29,800 nt of DNA from JBOHBN01 sp050698355 (GTDB lineage Bacteria; Actinomycetota; Actinomycetes; Streptosporangiales; WHST01). The stretch's first letter is position 1. Each line of letters begins with the position of its first letter. The notes under the pieces were generated by a model that worked only from the letters and a program-made list of their open reading frames with translations, did not search any database and was not told the origin of the DNA. A program made the position numbers and the translations under genes. Positions 29,672-29,800 of the stretch are shown piece after piece. Location: the NCBI GenBank assembly GCA_050698355.1, contig JBOHBN010000327.1, forward strand, positions 1 to 29,800, in the 5' to 3' direction.

Positions 29672-29800
29672 ATGGCGGTCATCCGGCTCTACATGACGGT
29701 GTCCCTGGACGGCTACGTTACTGGGCCACAGGACAGCGTGGCCGCGCCGATGGGCATCGGCGGCTTCCGCCTGTTCAACTGGCTCGACAAGCGCTTCGCT
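29672..29800 (+). CDS. dihydrofolate reductase-like protein, third of three, cut by window end
   Basis: An ATG three bases after the preceding stop opens a frame that runs to the window edge (43 codons). It begins MAVIRLYMTVSLDGYVTGPQ, the same N-terminal strand and loop as the two preceding genes, so it is a third tandem paralogue. No ribosome site is seen apart from the end of the previous gene, so coupled translation is likely. Confidence 0.85.
   Translation, partial: MAVIRLYMTVSLDGYVTGPQDSVAAPMGIGGFRLFNWLDKRFA

Overview
The window is high-GC DNA (roughly 60-78 % GC in the stretches I counted) with GTG and TTG starts, ATGA stop/start overlaps, -10 boxes of the TANNNT type and several starts without a Shine-Dalgarno sequence. 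Sugar-type ABC genes lack an ATPase gene, and a Rv1264-like adenylate cyclase is present. This points to an actinomycete; the genus cannot be decided from the sequence. No rRNA, tRNA, CRISPR, integrase or transposase gene was seen. Nearly all of the window is coding.

Region A (1-8741, minus strand) is a catabolic and uptake operon. In transcription order it holds a lipoprotein solute-binding protein, two ABC permeases, a Tm-1-like (UPF0261) protein, a phosphoenolpyruvate hydrolase-like TIM-barrel protein, an EthD-like protein and a Gfo/Idh/MocA oxidoreductase. A hairpin and an internal promoter then separate a zinc alcohol dehydrogenase and an amidohydrolase cut by the window edge. The last two resemble genes that accompany propane-type diiron monooxygenases. 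A divergent ROK regulator (8878-10116) faces the operon, with a good promoter and a candidate operator between them.

Region B (10155-17930) is a second catabolic island. An IclR regulator lies between a minus-strand operon and a divergent TrzA/AtzB-like amidohydrolase. The operon holds a class III CoA-transferase, a citryl-CoA-lyase-like protein, a LigB/LigA extradiol dioxygenase pair, a quinone-reductase-like MDR protein and a MetE-like methyltransferase. The same palindrome, ACGGAC-N4-GTCCG(T/A), lies just downstream of the predicted start sites of both the CoA-transferase operon and the amidohydrolase, which marks it as the likely IclR operator. A working model is that the amidohydrolase trims a substrate, LigAB opens an aromatic ring, and the CoA-transferase plus lyase process the acid formed. 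A composite bidirectional terminator closes this operon against the ROK gene.

Region C (17961-24607) holds a thiolase with a possible leaderless promoter, a KTSC-domain protein, a fosmidomycin-resistance-type MFS transporter with a possible 27-residue leader peptide, an RNase Z-like metallo-hydrolase, an adenine-deaminase-family protein with an altered active-site motif, and a CurA-type oxidoreductase. Two copies of a 65-bp palindromic repeat bracket the MFS and metallo-hydrolase genes. Two adjacent palindromes precede the deaminase, and a 50-bp near-perfect palindrome lies upstream of the CurA gene.

Region D (24712-29800) is mostly stress and signalling genes: an ECF-type sigma factor overlapping an O6-alkylguanine-DNA alkyltransferase, a small cAMP module (adenylate cyclase, cyclic-nucleotide-binding protein, DUF2203 protein), and a YceI protein followed by three tandem RibD/DHFR-like reductases, the last cut by the window edge.
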